From NCBI GenBank assembly GCA_946406115.1, contig OX291545.1:13406001-13470000 (forward strand): a DNA stretch of 64,000 nt, read 5' to 3'. Origin of the DNA: Apoda limacodes (lineage: Eukaryota > Arthropoda > Insecta > Lepidoptera > Limacodidae). Below are positions 32,556-45,124 of this stretch, piece after piece. The notes under the pieces are model-generated. The model had not been told where the DNA came from, ran no database searches, and worked only from the letters and a program-made list of their open reading frames with translations. Every line of letters begins with the position of its first letter. Position 1 is the first letter of the stretch. The position numbers and the translations under genes are program-made.

Positions 32556-32821
32556 CGGACCTGGCAGATGTTGTCCTGCCCGGAAAAGCAGCGCCACATT
32601 AAATATGATATTTTGAATTAAATATTTACATTTGTTAAATTTTGCGATTCCATAATTACTTCTAACGAATCTACGGTTGAATCATCATTTTTGGATATCT
32701 CACTGTTTACTATGGCCTTTATGTCTTAATAATTTAATTCTTCATTTTCTTCTAAATCTTCTATCGCTGAAGTTTAGGAGGAGTTAGGTGACAAACACAC
32801 GTAAAGTAGAAGTATACGTAG

Positions 32822-32985
32822 AAAAAAAACCGACTCACACTCCACGTTTTCAAGTAGCCTATGTCCTTTCCCGGGACTATCTCAATGTCAAATTTCATCT
32901 TAATCCGTACAGTGGTTTAAGCGTGAAGAGATAACAGACAGACATACAGAGTTACTTTCGCAATTATAATATTAGTATGGATTTC
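32822..32985 (+). repeat. ATTAGTATGGAT-family repeat, 5'-truncated
   Basis: CGACTCACACTCCACGTTTT, GTAGCCTATGTCCTTTCCCG, AATTTCATCTTAATCCGTAC and end AATTATAATATTAGTATGGA. Confidence 0.75.
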
Positions 32986-33077
32986 GTACCGAAATACCTC
33001 TTATTTTTTTATCAATACATGACAGTAAGTATGGTTAACGGCCTGTAGTTATGTATGTCGCTGTGACTGCCATTTTT

Positions 33078-33400
33078 AGGGTTCCGTAGTCAACAAGGAA
33101 CCCTTATAGTTTCACCATGTCCGACCGTCCGTCTGTCCGTCCGCGGCTTAGTTCAAAAACTACTAATACGAGAAAGCTGCAATTTGGCAGGGATATACAC
33201 ATTGATCAAGCCGACAAAGTAGTAGAATAAAATCTTTGAAAATAATCTTTTTTAGGGTACCTCCCCTACACGTGAAGTGGGGACGTAATTGTTTTTTCTC
33301 GTCTACCCCATCGTGTTAGATAGGAATTCCAAAAACATTGGCGGTACGCACAGATCATTTTTTCATTGAAGGCTCCGTTTGCGAAACATTTAGCTTTAAA
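33078..33400 (+). repeat. GGTTCC-family repeat, subfamily 2
   Basis: TTTTTAGGGTTCCGTAGTCA, ACAAGGAACCCTTATAGTTT, CCGTCCGTCTGTCCGTCCGC, ACATTGATCAAGCCGACAAA and CCGTTTGCGAAACATTTAGC. Same block order as 53,138-53,440. Confidence 0.7.
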
Positions 33401-33639
33401 GTACTATTTTTATTCATCTATATCATTTAAGATGTATGTAGTTTGTGTATTTATTTATTTTTATTTTTATTTTTTGTTATGTATTTGATATATATATATA
33501 TATTTATTTTGTTTAGATGTTTGTACGTATTAGTATTATTTATTATTCATATGTATATAAATTTAGCTATTGCTATAAATGTATATATTATTTTAAGTTT
33601 CAGTTAGCACATTCTACTCAATAATTTTATAAAGTCTCC

Positions 33640-33757
33640 TCTACCCAAAGGTTGTCTGGAAGAGATCGCTCATTAGCGATAAGACCGCCAATTTGTTATT
33701 ACTTTTATTGTTTAATTGTTTTTGTATTCTTTATGCGCAATAAAGTATTATATATAT
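33640..33757 (+). mobile_element. LINE 3' end
   Basis: CCAAAGGTTGTCTGGAAGAG, ATCGCTCATTAGCGATAAGA, CCGCCAATTTGTTATTACTT and TATGCGCAATAAAGTATTAT form the stem-containing 3' terminus of a common lepidopteran LINE. A weaker relative is at 5,550-5,640. Coding sequence is absent. Confidence 0.6.
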
Positions 33758-34060
33758 TTTTTGTTAAAGGCAAGTGTGCCCCCCCTCTACCAGCGAAAGT
33801 ATAGTATTTGGAAATGGAAAAAAAAAATACGGTGGTAGTGCATATAATGAAATTAAAATGAAAACTATCACGGGTAAGTACACTTTACAGAATAACGAGT
33901 AATAGTCGACCAAGTTATAAAATGTACTTGGAAAAGTGAAATTTTCGTACAAATTCCATTAAAAGTTACTTATATGAAGTAGGTATATGTAAAACAGGTA
34001 TAAAATATAAGTAAATGAACGATGTTTAATTATAGAAAAATAAAATAATAACACTCTAAA

Positions 34061-34995
34061 CAGTGGTTCCTAACCTTTTCAATCTTATCACCCCTATGAC
34101 TTATTATAAAAACTGATTATACCCCTATATAATGTTTTCAAAGAAAACACGACTTACATGTAATTATTAACTTTGCCTCGTGGTATTGCCCGCAAAATAA
34201 CTCATTCCCGTGGGAACTCTCAATCGGGATAAAAATTATCATATATGTTAATCCAAAGTCTATCATCTTCCTTCTAAATTTCATTCAAATCCGTTCAGCC
34301 ATTTATACGGACTTGAGTCACAAAAATCTTAATGAACATTTAGTCATGATATTAATAAGAAAAAAAATGTTATTACACCACCGCGCCACGCTCTAGGTAC
34401 TTTGGTTGTTATTGTTAAAGCGCACCTCTAGCAAAGCCTGATAAGTCATTTTTCACAATGAGGCCGTTTCTTGACTTTGTTTTTACTATTACTAAAGTTA
34501 AGAAACCACTCTCACATCTATAAGTGGTACCTAGCAAATGCTAATAATATTCTAAAAGTTCTGTCACCCATGGTTTCTACTTTCGGCATATGTACTGAGC
34601 CTATATTTTTTACAATAAAAGTTCTATTCTTCTTCTGCTTTAGCTTTAAAATATAATGATCCGTAAAAAGGTTTTTTTTATTAACCACCAAAGAGTTAGA
34701 TTGACGATTATCTAAGTCGGAACAATATTGGTTCAGGGACAGCAGGGAAATTTATTGAACCACAGATCCTTATCTTGTCAAGAAATTAGACATATTTCCA
34801 TGTAACTAGATAGTGAGATAGAATACAGCGATGGCCACGTTTTTGAGCTTATGTATATACATCACAAGAGAACTATTATCATTTTTAAGTTAATAGTTAT
34901 AAAAGTTAATATCTATAACTTACCAGCCTTATTACCACTGCAGAATTGCTGTTTTACCCCCGTGGGGGTAATTACCCCCAGGTTCGAAACCGATG
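34061..34995. mobile_element. hAT-like non-autonomous element, about 935 bp
   Basis: The left end CAGTGGTTCCTAACCT and the reverse complement of the right end CATCGGTTTCGAACCT match at 12 of 16 positions. The flanks are CTCTAAA (34,054-34,060) and CTCTAGA (34,996-35,002), a 7-8 bp duplication with one difference, as expected for hAT. Near the right end CCCCCGTGGGGGTAATTACC forms small palindromes. No transposase is present; 34,185-34,340 resembles another short interspersed repeat nested inside. Confidence 0.6.
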
Positions 34996-35084
34996 CTCTA
35001 GACTATTCTTCGTAAATTGATAACAATAGTTACGTTCAATGACGCATTGGATTAGCCGGCGCGCTAACATTGAATCGAGCGTGT

Positions 35085-35158
35085 GACAGGCAGCTGCGCT
35101 TATATTTAATGGTACGGAACCCTACGTGCGCGAGTCCGACTCGCACTTGGCCAATTTT
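35085..35158 (+). repeat. Terminal piece of a GGTTCCG-family repeat
   Basis: ATGGTACGGAACCCTACGTG then CGCGAGTCCGACTCGCACTT. It could be the far end of the copy that starts at 33,078, split by later insertions including the hAT element. Confidence 0.65.
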
Positions 35159-37020
35159 TATGAATTAGTTTTATTATTCCTAATTCTAGTTAGTCGGGGT
35201 AAGTTGATTTTGAAATACATGTGTTAATTAGGTGCGTGGTGACAGGTTAAGTAGTGTAGTTATAAATTAGGCAAATCATCCGGAATATTAGTAACCCACA
35301 TACACTCAGAAATGTCAAAAAGGTTGAAAAATTTGTCTTCAACTATGTGTTCATAGTGTTCTCTACAGTGTCATCAATATATAAGCTTTTTGGGTAGAGA
35401 CCGGTAGAAGGTCATCTAAATAATCAAATCTAAAATGTCATTAACTTAAAATATTTTCTCACATAACTTTGGTTTTCTTGGACCAATGCTTAATAAATTG
35501 AATCTGTGGATTAACGCTTCCTTAAATTGTCCAAATCTGTCTGTAAATGACCGAGTTCTAAGGTAACAAACATAGAAAAAAACATACAACCAAATTGAGA
35601 ACCTCCTCCTTTTTTGAAGTCAGTTTTTATTTATTTATTTGTTTATATATTTAACATATTTTTTATAAATTATTTATGCAAACAGTATCGCAAAATCCTT
35701 GCAAGGATTTGTCTCGATACTGATCAGTCACACCCAACACCAAAAACTGTTTTTCTTTTAAAAAAAACCATAAAAATAGCTAAGAAAAAACAATATTTTC
35801 TTGGAGAAAAATACACTACAACGGTCTATATTCAATATACAAATCTTACATATTTAAAACTAAGACTAACCTACCCATTACAGAATTTAATTACTTATTA
35901 CTCATAGCATCGGAATTCACTTTTAGCTAGGTTGAAGTGATTATGAAAACCGGTTACAAGGTTGTTTACGACTTTAGAGTGGATCATTTTATATACAGGC
36001 AGATTGTTAAGTAGTAAAAACGTATTTCATAGGTAGGAACGTAATTTGTTTATTTTTCTTTAATGCATAGTAATGGTTAAAAATAACAATAGACAGTACC
36101 CCTTACTACAAAGCAACTAAAAATAGCGTCCGGGAGACATAAATAGCTGTCGGCTATTATGTCCTCGTAGAGTGAAGTTCAGTGAAGAGCTCGACGAACT
36201 AATGACCATAATGAACTCGGGACGGCACCCGTCACCCTACGGCAATGGGTGACACTCTTATATTTGTCACCCTTTTGTGACGTCACGTCTCACTGACTCG
36301 TGTTTAAAGATTGTTCTGACTTTGAAAGTGATTTGTATTATGTTTTACTACCTATTTAGCTCTTAGCGATTGTGAGGAGAAAAGTAATTATAGTATCGTC
36401 CAAAAGTACATATGTGGGTCTGAGTGTGGGTTGGCTTCAGCGCCTCGGCCTATATATAATAAGATGATTAGATACCACAAATTTTTAGTTGAGTGGATAC
36501 ACAATGTTTTGTGCGTCCATTTATTAATACATTCGTCTTTTCAGTTCTGTACGAAGATGGTAAATTAATAGAAACGTGGTAAAATGAACCTTATAATAGT
36601 GTAAGTTACGTCTGTTAACGTACATCACGTGATTTATCAGCAAATAAGTATACAAACTCTATACTTGCTTATATATTTGCTATATTTGCTTCCCTGTATG
36701 TATCTAAGGTAATGTAGGAAGTGCAAAAGTACCTACAGAAGCGCAGCGAAAGTTACTCAATGCGTGTTTGCCACCTTTGTGGTATATAAAACCTTAACAG
36801 ATTGTTGGTTTGTGATGTTTTAAATAATGCGTTTAAGGTTTTTAATTACCGTTTTTTTCCTAAGGTGTATTTTTTGCAAGTTGAAAAGTTTCTTTGTAAC
36901 TTTTAAACTGCGTGAGCAAAAATCTGTAAAAAGCACGAAGATAGAGTTCTATAGACACTTTCAATTCAAAATTGTTTCAAACAAATGCAGTTAACAATTT
37001 TTCACTTATGAAAGATTTTT
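35159..37020. other. No gene seen; mostly AT-rich
   Basis: An open stretch at 35,614-35,907 is lysine- and tyrosine-rich, AT-driven, and unmatched. A patch at 36,135-36,300 is less AT-rich. 36,765-36,790 (GTTTGCCACCTTTGTGGTAT) resembles the very end of LINE family J. Confidence 0.4.
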
Positions 37021-37024
37021 AACT

Positions 37025-37262
37025 AGCTTTGGTCCGCGGTTCCACCCGCCCTAAATTCGGTTATCGGTGTAGGATTTCAACGGCAACTTCTTAATTATAG
37101 AAAAAAAAGCAACACACATTTGACGTTTTCAAGTAGCCTATGTTCTTCCTCGTGACTCAAACTATCTGCATGCCAAATTTCATCTTAATCGGTACAGCAG
37201 TTTAAGTGTGAAATGATAACAGTCAGACAGAGTTACTTTCGCATTTATAATATTAGTATGGA
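37025..37262 (+). repeat. ATTAGTATGGAT-family repeat, full length
   Basis: CTAGCTTTGGTCCGCGGTTC, CACCCGCCCTAAATTCGGTT, ATCGGTGTAGGATTTCAACG, GTAGCCTATGTTCTTCCTCG, ATTTCATCTTAATCGGTACA, ACAGAGTTACTTTCGCATTT and ATAATATTAGTATGGAT: about 240 bp, used as the reference copy here. Confidence 0.8.
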
Positions 37263-38289
37263 TAATTCCTATCCAACAAAAACCTAACTTAGCCGGTTTT
37301 ATTTTCGATGATGAAAAACCTACGGATCAGCGTGAGTGACAGCGTTTACTATTATCTTAAGTTATCGGATCTTCTATCGAATTTTATAATTCGTTCTTTG
37401 TTACGATGAGAATATTAGCACACATCTTCTGATGTGCAAATTTTATGGAAATCGGTCGAGCCATCTTCGAGAATAGGGGAATGGAGTATTTCCATAATGA
37501 GTCACTGGCAAGGAAGCTTCGCTCACTGCGATTCAATCAAATTTTCAATTTCTATGGAAAAAGTGGGTAAAGGGGTTTAAACAGAATGTTATAACGGGCT
37601 TTGTTTCCACATTCAAAACTGTTTTCATTGTGATTTATATGGCATAGTTTTGGACTATGGCCAAAAATTTAGATGCATGTCGTTATCTCTTCCCCTCAAA
37701 AAAATCAACGTATGCATTTTACAGCAAATTTAAATTAAGTTTGTAATTTACAATTACAAATTGAGTTAACTTGACAAAGTTCACAAATCGTTCACAATTA
37801 TTTTTTATTAGGAGTGGAACCTTTGGTAGGCAATTCCAAATAGCACTTGGCTTTTTTAGTACATGAAAACAAATCTATTGATTTTTAAAATTTAGAGACA
37901 TAAAGAAAGACTGACGCAGAGGAAAATACAAAAAAAGCAACCAAGTTTCTACCGAGGGTTCCATATAGTTAATAACATTAACTCAATTTTATCTTATTAT
38001 AATATATGTATTTAGCATTGATAATGACAATTGTTCGATACTACGATACGAACATACTTTTTGTAATAATATAATACGTATAAAATAATAATAATACGTA
38101 TAATACTTTGCTGTGCATGCAGTTCACCACCTATCAAGCACGAAATTTATATTTGTGTATATTGTTGTGTATTATGTTTCGTGTATGGTATGTTCCTGTT
38201 TTAAGCGCACGGTAACTTCTTAACGGACTTCTATGTTGATGGGCCTAAAAACTTTGATAAGAGCATGTGTGTAGATAGAAGAGAGTATA

Positions 38290-38545
38290 TATCCGTACTA
38301 ATATTGTAAATGCGAAAGTAACTCTGTCTGTCTGGCTGTTACCTCTTCACGCTTAAACCACTGTACTGATTAAGATCAAATTTAGCATACCGATAGTTTG
38401 AGTCCCGGGAAAGGACATAGGCTACTTGGAAACGTCAAGTGTTTGTCGGTTTTTTTTCTATAATATTAATTAGGATTACAACTTATTAAAGTTGCCGTTG
38501 TAATCCTACACCGATAACCGAATTTAGGGCGAGTAGAACCGAACC
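38290..38545 (-). repeat. ATTAGTATGGAT-family repeat, antisense
   Basis: ATCCGTACTAATATTGTAAA, GAAAGTAACTCTGTCTGTCT, GACATAGGCTACTTGGAAAC and TCCTACACCGATAACCGAAT. A 20-30 bp insertion (AATATTAATTAGGATTACAA) interrupts it near 38,470. Confidence 0.75.
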
Positions 38546-38784
38546 GATTTCTAGACTCTAGTGAATAGAATAATTTAAGGTAAGTAATAAAATAAGGTAA
38601 AAAAAATATGCCTGATACTATAATGGCTAGAATAAATAAGTTAATAAAAAATATGCCCAATACACTATACTGACGGACATACATATATTAATGATTTTAA
38701 GTCAAAAAAGGTGTTAGTCATCAATGAAACATTTTCTGGATGATCAAAAAAATGAAGACAGACAAACCACTAATAATTACAGTC

Positions 38785-38991
38785 CTACGATAGCGCACGG
38801 GGTAGCGTGGGCGGTAGCGGGGAGTAGCGAGCGGCACCCCATGCGGTAGCTACCTACGCGGCTACGCGCTACGTCGTAGCCAGCCAGTGTCTACGCGATG
38901 CTCGCCGCGTTGCGACAACTCCGTTTTAATCGGTTTAATTTTAAAAGTACTGATTTTACTTTCTGTGAAACGACTTCGTTTCTTTCTGAAC
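38785..38991 (+). promoter_or_regulatory. GC-rich island with a splice-donor-like end
   Basis: A 140 bp stretch very rich in CG and GGTAGC words (GCGGTAGCTACCTACGCGGC) stands out from AT-rich surroundings. It is followed 50 bp later by CTTTCTGAAC|GTAAGTAAAC, a strong donor consensus. It could be the promoter and noncoding first exon of a plus-strand gene, or a transposon remnant. No ATG-led coding part is visible. Confidence 0.25.
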
Positions 38992-39714
38992 GTAAGTAAA
39001 CATTATTCTTAACACATTAATCATAAAAATCAGCTATTTCTATGTTTTTAATTTACTATGTATGAAAATCGTCTAAGAAAATAAAGATAGGTACTTACTT
39101 ATTATTTTTTATAGAATAAACTTTAATTACAATGTATATATGTTTGTATGTATGTTGTAAGTTGGAGGTATCCAGTGGCTGAATGCACTGTCAAGTTAAA
39201 ATGCCAACGTGACTTAACCTAAACAACAAAATTAAAAAAAGTGCAAAGTAGCAAAAACCAAAGGTTTTGAACAAGAAGCAAAAATATTATATCCTTGATA
39301 AAGTAAAGATAAATTTGAACTCAAAGCAATATTGGGATGCAATCAATTACCCTTTCTGTTATGTAAGTAGAAAATCTATAGATATGTTCATTATAAAGTA
39401 GGTTATATAGATACTCGTAGGCCTGATCTACTTAAAAATAGGAAGGAAATTAAACTGTTAAATTTAAAAAACAAATATAAACGACGATGACGACTTACGA
39501 CAGGACAGATAATGAGAAATTCCATCTCATTTGCATAGCTCGTAAAATGTTGAAAAAGGACATTGCGTGCTTTTATTACATGCTTAAATGACAGGAAAAC
39601 CCTCAAGTTTTTTAGGTCTTTATGCCGTCTTTTTACACAAAAAATCTTTATTGTATAAGGTTTATTGTAAATAGAATATAATAAGACAAAGAGGCGACTA
39701 TTTGTAAGGCTAGT

Positions 39715-39942
39715 AGATTTCTAACTTTTTCTGTCTGTCTGTCTTATCTCTTTACGCTTATACGACTGTACCGATTAAGATGAAATTTGGCATGGAGGAA
39801 GTTTGATTCCCGAGAAAGGACATAGGATACTTGATATTGTCAATTGCGAGTCGGTTTTCTTTCTGTGATTGAAGAGTTGCCGGTAAAATCCTACACCGAT
39901 AAACGAATTTAGGGCGGGTGAAACCGCGGGCAAAAGCTAGTT
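39715..39942 (-). repeat. ATTAGTATGGAT-family repeat, antisense
   Basis: CTGTACCGATTAAGATGAAA, AGAAAGGACATAGGATACTT, AATCCTACACCGATAAACGA and GAAACCGCGGGCAAAAGCTA. Confidence 0.75.
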
Positions 39943-40419
39943 CATCATAAAGTTAAATGTACGTGTACATGTAACAGACTTAAACACTGGCTGCATATAC
40001 ACATAATAAAGCTCTTATATCTAAGGACCTCTCACTGCTAGCCAACGGTTAATATAAAAGAGTTGACTTCGGACGTAGTCATCCTATATGTGTAGGAGGG
40101 TAAAAAAACTTAAATAGGCTGATAAATACATATATATATATATCCATATATAGAGTACGCATGTTTCAAACTAACGTTAATAACTCCTAGTCACGCAAAC
40201 GCACAGTAACTTAAGTATTATTGTGAGGCTACAGTAGCGAGGGGTCACAGTATTCGGGGTACCTACTTTTAGATTTAATCCTGTAGTACACTGAAAAAAG
40301 TTTGGTTGAAATAACGATAGGCAGTGGGTAGTATTACGAAACTCGCATAGGTAGGCAGATTTACAAGAAAACTTTGTTAACTAATTCAAAAACTTCCACA
40401 AAATTAAAATGTTTCAGAC

Positions 40420-42075
40420 CAAAATAGGTTTTATTATGAAAATATGCAATCGCATTATTTGGTTAAAACAACAAAATACTCTTATAAATTTTACAAAACC
40501 TAAAACATATTTAAGCATTTTTTATCATAACCTTTTGTTTTATTTGCCAGTAAATATTGCGAAACTAAAAGCAACATACAAATTGAGTAAACTTTACTTT
40601 TGTTCTAATTACCCGTATTCTACGTTAGATTTAATTGTACCTTTAGTAATATCTACTATATCGCTTTTACAGAAAGTTCTCTATGATGGCTTAGTGATCA
40701 CTACCAGACATAAGGTTGAACCAAAAAACAGTTAGTAAATATTACGAAAACAGACAAACATATTTAGTAAATTTTATTGTATCATTTTGTTTTATTTACA
40801 TTTATTTTACGACATCACTTTAACATAATAGTTCTTTATGATAGTTAAGTGATCACTACATATTCTACTATATTCTTTTGTTTTATTTAACAGGTTTATA
40901 CGTTGTGTTTACTAGTATCTTGACTTATATCAACAATATTACTTTGAGAGATAAGTTCTATATAATAGTCCAGACATATGGTTGAACCAAAGAGACAGTT
41001 TAGCAAATGTTACAATAAAATGTTGTTACATATATCTTTTTATTTTAATACCAGTATTACGCGTTAAGTTTACTACCATATTATAAACTGACTGTAAAAT
41101 ACTTCTTAACTTTTAATATTGTGAATATTTGAATTTCGGGCTAGTACACCAGAAAAATTACTTATAATCTTTATTATTTTTGTACAATCCTTTAATTCAT
41201 TAGTAAATAGAGATAATACTACTGGGAAATAAATACAAAATCAGTTTTTATGCACAATCACTTTTCGTTGAAGTTTACTGTGTAAATAGTTCCCGAACCC
41301 TTCATGAGATTTAAACAATGATGGTTATAAGGGTAAAGTCGATTCCATTATTAGAGTTTCATACCTTAAAAGGTAAAAAGGAACCCTTATAGGATCACTT
41401 TGTTGTCCGTCTGTCTGTCTGTTTGTCAAGACCCTTTTTCTTAGGAAGTCGTGAAGCTATCAAGTTAAAATTAATATCAAATACTAAGGTCCTTTGAAGC
41501 TGTAAAAAAATCAAGCTTCTAAGTCAATGTAGTAAAAAAACACAGCCATTTTTGTCGCATATTTTGGCATTCACAAATAAATCAAAACGAGTCGATATAT
41601 TAGGACAACAGTTATCCAACAGCAAAGTTAAGTTTGTCTTATAATACAGTTTACATTTTAAGGAACCTTCGGTGCGCGTGTCTGACTCGCACTTGACTGG
41701 TTTTTTCGGGGCTCATTCAGGTCTATTTGCGTGCTTGTTTCGTATGTTTCCAGGGCCAGTTTTAGCTATATCTCGTACATTTTATAATATTCTTTTGTTT
41801 TAACTAGTTATATTCTACATCCAGATTATTAATACTTTCTTTCGGTCTACGATATCAATTTCATAGAAAAGCTCCATACAGTGGTTTAGTAATCGCTACC
41901 AGACATATGGTTAAAACTAAGAAACAGTTTAGTAAATGTTACGAAACTAAAAATAACATACATATTTAGTCAATTTTATATTATCCTGCTGTTTTAATTA
42001 CCAGTATAGTAAGTACAGTTTAGAAGTACCTTCAGAAGTATCTACGATATCACTTTAATACAAAAGTTCCATATG
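40420..42075 (+). repeat. Decayed tandem array, unit about 0.25 kb
   Basis: Anchors recur in the same order: CCAGACATAAGGTTGAACCA (40,703), CCAGACATATGGTTGAACCA (40,971) and CCAGACATATGGTTAAAACT (41,909), each followed by AACAGTTTAGTAAATGTTAC-like and CATACATATTTAGTAAATTT-like words. TTTTGTTTTATTTACCAG-like words occur at about 40,540, 40,785, 40,875, 41,035 and 41,985. Copies are heavily diverged, and 41,340-41,710 is a later repeat insertion. A 108-codon open frame at 40,409-40,735 lies within it and looks fortuitous. Confidence 0.55.
41340..41710 (+). repeat. GGTTCC-family repeat inserted in the tandem array
   Basis: AGAGTTTCATACCTTAAAAG, GTCCGTCTGTCTGTCTGTTT, and end AAGGAACCTTCGGTGCGCGT, GTCTGACTCGCACTTGACTG. 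Confidence 0.65.
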
Positions 42076-44485
42076 TTTTAGGTTTTTATTAGGTGTCAAA
42101 CAAACTTACGGCCCAATGATCATAGTAGTCTATAGACGTTGTCGATGTCAGTTGTAAAATTAAAATACGGTCACTAAAATTTAAGTAAGTAGTTAAAATA
42201 AAACACAATACTATAACAACCTTATTTTATACACAAACAATTCTAAAAGTAGTTCTTAGAAAGCTTCTTTACATTAAGTTAAGCGTGGGCTTGTGGGGTG
42301 TCTGGCGGGAGCGACGACCACCGATCGAAGTGCTTTGTATCCACCACCTATCAACTTGTTCGTGGTACTTCTTAATCGTAACTACTTTCCTAAAAGTAAT
42401 ATTTTTGGTTTGTAGGCTACGTTGAATCGTTGAATTAAAAAAATGTTCCAACTTTACTTATGTTTGTATTACGATTGTCAAGAGATCATACTTATTTTAT
42501 TTCTTATAATACGTATCTAATTACTTAAATCGAGTGTAGAAACCAAAATATCTTTCTGGATCCATTTACACACATGAATTGCCTTCTTATTGAAAATCAT
42601 TTGCAGATGCAAAGAGAGAATTATAATCTTTGAAAAATATTGGTTTCTCTTGATTTATGATTATAATTTGTTCTTTCTTCAGCTGGATTCTTTACTATTT
42701 ATAACTGGAACTGTCGAACTTTCACTGCTTGCAGTATGGGGAATTGCGTCTCCTTTTATATCATCGTTGCTCATTCCTCTAATGTTTTTAAAGCCAAAGA
42801 GAAAAGTAGGTAGGTACCTATTACATAATGAATAGCAGTAATGTGCCTACGTTATATTCAACACAGAACTAAATAATAAGGGAACTTCACACGGAAAAAA
42901 TATCTAAACGGTAAATAGTAGTTGTCACATAGTGTGTGGTGTACCTACTATATATATATACAAATTAATATTTAAAATTTGTTAAGTTTTTCTATTTAAA
43001 AAATGCTCAGTTTATTTTGTGGTCTTAGGTACAGTATGTAGGTACTTCCCAACAAACAATTTAGCGTTGGTTACAGTTAATTTTGAAGCTTAGAGTAATA
43101 CTATTGATTTATCATGGATTCGGTTGTCACTAAAAGTGATACAGTTTACTTATGAAATAAGTTTAGCTCTATAGGTTGTATTAGAACTGTAAATACGAAG
43201 TAAAATGTTTTTTCCATTTAGTGTAGCAGCAGCGGACGCTTATAAACTTATGACATTAAAGCTTGTTTCGTCCTGCAGCGTCAAAAGCTGTTTGAAGATC
43301 ATCATTAACTCCCTATAATTCTTATTGCTATAAATCTGCTATATCAGAGTTGCTTATATATCATAAGGCTGTTGTTCAACTTCATTAACGTCATTGGTTC
43401 TGCAACGGAGTTACTTAAGAGTGTAGTAACACCAAACACTACATGCGTTGTATAACTCTTACATAAAGCTTACGCCTGTAATACGAAAGACAATAATAGG
43501 TTAAATAGTTATAGCAGTTTTGTACGATCCTGATATAAGGGTTATGGTGTAAGTAAAACAAATGGTAATTCTTCAATGACACCATTTAATGTTTCTAACG
43601 CTTAAAGTTTTTGTCTATAATCTAACCTTACATTATAAAAACATTTATCGAACTAAGCTAAAATTAAGAAATATAGGTAACGCTAAAGCCGGTATTTTCC
43701 TCTCCGTTGCAGGTAGATGACTTCGCTAAGTGCGTAGTTCCTCTCTTATGTCAACCAAAGATTGCATAATACTCTTGACTACTGGCGTTGTAGTTCTTCG
43801 AGTGTCGTACTAGATTTAAAAAAAGTCTGCATCTTTAAGATAAATATTGCTATCTTCAATCACTTTCTGTCAAAAAAAACTAAATATTTATTTATACAAA
43901 ATCACTTTTAAATAACGTGGTACCTAAATTTTCCGAATTATTTTACATAGTTTATGTAAACAATCACTAAAAATGACCAACATTTGAAATTGAATGTCTA
44001 AAAACTATTTTAGGTTATTAGTACTTTTAGTTGTTTTACTTTTTTGTCCTTATAATCATATTTTTTCTAAAGCACGTCAAAATTGAGACGATAAACATGA
44101 TACACAATCACATTAAACTGCAAGCGCACTAATAATTAATATTACACTTCAAGAACACTGTTAATCAACAATACTTACATTTCGTGATGACAATTTTGCA
44201 ATGTCCGTAGATAAACAGTAGCACTTATTTAATATTTATAAATTAATGTAATTTTATGACTTTAGAAGTTTTTACTATCTACTTTTGACCCCGAAAACGC
44301 TACAAATGAGTAATAAGGTATCAAAATACGGATCCAAGTTCTATTTGACACCGTTATAGATATTTTATACAACTAAAAGTTTCAATAAAGTCCATTATAA
44401 AGGTGCAATAAAGGTTCGAGCGGAAAAGGGTCCACTATACAGCTTTTCTTAACGCTAAAATGTTACTTGGGTTATTACTTATAAA
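42076..44485. other. No gene seen; AT-rich
   Basis: No supported feature. A minus-strand open stretch at 42,269-42,451 (RWWIQSTSIGGRRSRQ) is unrecognised. Confidence 0.4.
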
Positions 44486-44560
44486 TTAAAGAAAAACCGG
44501 TCAAGTATACAAGTTATACTTACACACCGAGGGTTCCGTTGGTACTGAATAAGATTCTTA
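44486..44560 (+). repeat. CCAAGTGCGAG-type fragment
   Basis: AAACCGGTCAAGTATACAAG then ACACACCGAGGGTTCCGTTG resembles the start of 30,860-31,116 and 54,550-54,760. Confidence 0.5.
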
Positions 44561-44624
44561 AAACTTCTCAAAGGTTGTTTCCTGTTTTCTAAATGTATGC
44601 ATTTAATCCATTAGTTTTGTATTT

Positions 44625-44824
44625 TTGACGTGACAACGTCTTATAAATTGGTTTGCCGGGTGACACTTCAAGAAACTGCGTTACGCTCCGCTCACGTTAT
44701 GCGCTCACAATGAGAGCGAGTGAGAGGCACGCGCCCGCCTAAGAGCGAGAGAGACAGACATAAAATCATTGTCACGTAAAACTTTCGCCCGTATACCGAC
44801 TTTACAGGCAACCAGTTTTTTTTT
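44625..44824 (+). repeat. 200 bp dispersed repeat, copy 1
   Basis: TTGACGTGACAACGTCTTAT, AAATTGGTTTGCCGGGTGAC, AAACTGCGTTACGCTCCGCT, GAGAGCGAGTGAGAGGCACG, CGCCCGTATACCGACTTTAC and GGCAACCAGTTTTTTTTT. Near-identical to 52,879-53,100 apart from two short indels. Its even ends (TTGACGTGACAACG and CAACCAGTTTTT) suggest a small non-autonomous element. Confidence 0.75.
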
Positions 44825-45034
44825 GGTATTATTATGGCACAGATTATATAATACTCTATGGTAAATATTTTAAAAAACTTTGAGACTATATTTATTTTAA
44901 AATTATACAAAATAAATTTTAAACTTATAGGTATCATACCGTACAGTTTACAATTTTTTTTTCAATTTTCTTATTTACCAACCCCAAAAGTGAAACGTAA
45001 AATTTACGATACATGAGAAAGAAAAGTGTGCCGC

Positions 45035-45093
45035 TAAGCGGTCACCCATCCAAGTACTGACCACGGTCGACGTTGCTTAACTTCGCTTATCGT
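45035..45093 (-). repeat. 5S rRNA-derived module 2
   Basis: TAAGCGGTCACCCATCCAAG, TACTGACCACGGTCGACGTT, GCTTAACTTCGCTTATCG aligns with the reverse complement of 5S rRNA over about 58 bp (the A-box to C-box internal promoter). It is followed by GAATGCGACTGGGCCACGAA, shared with module 3. Confidence 0.65.
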
Positions 45094-45124
45094 TTCAGAT
45101 AGACGAATGCGACTGGGCCACGAA

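Noticed and set aside
40409..40735. 108-codon plus-strand gene
   Set aside because: Lies inside the decayed tandem array, and the frame is not kept in the other units.
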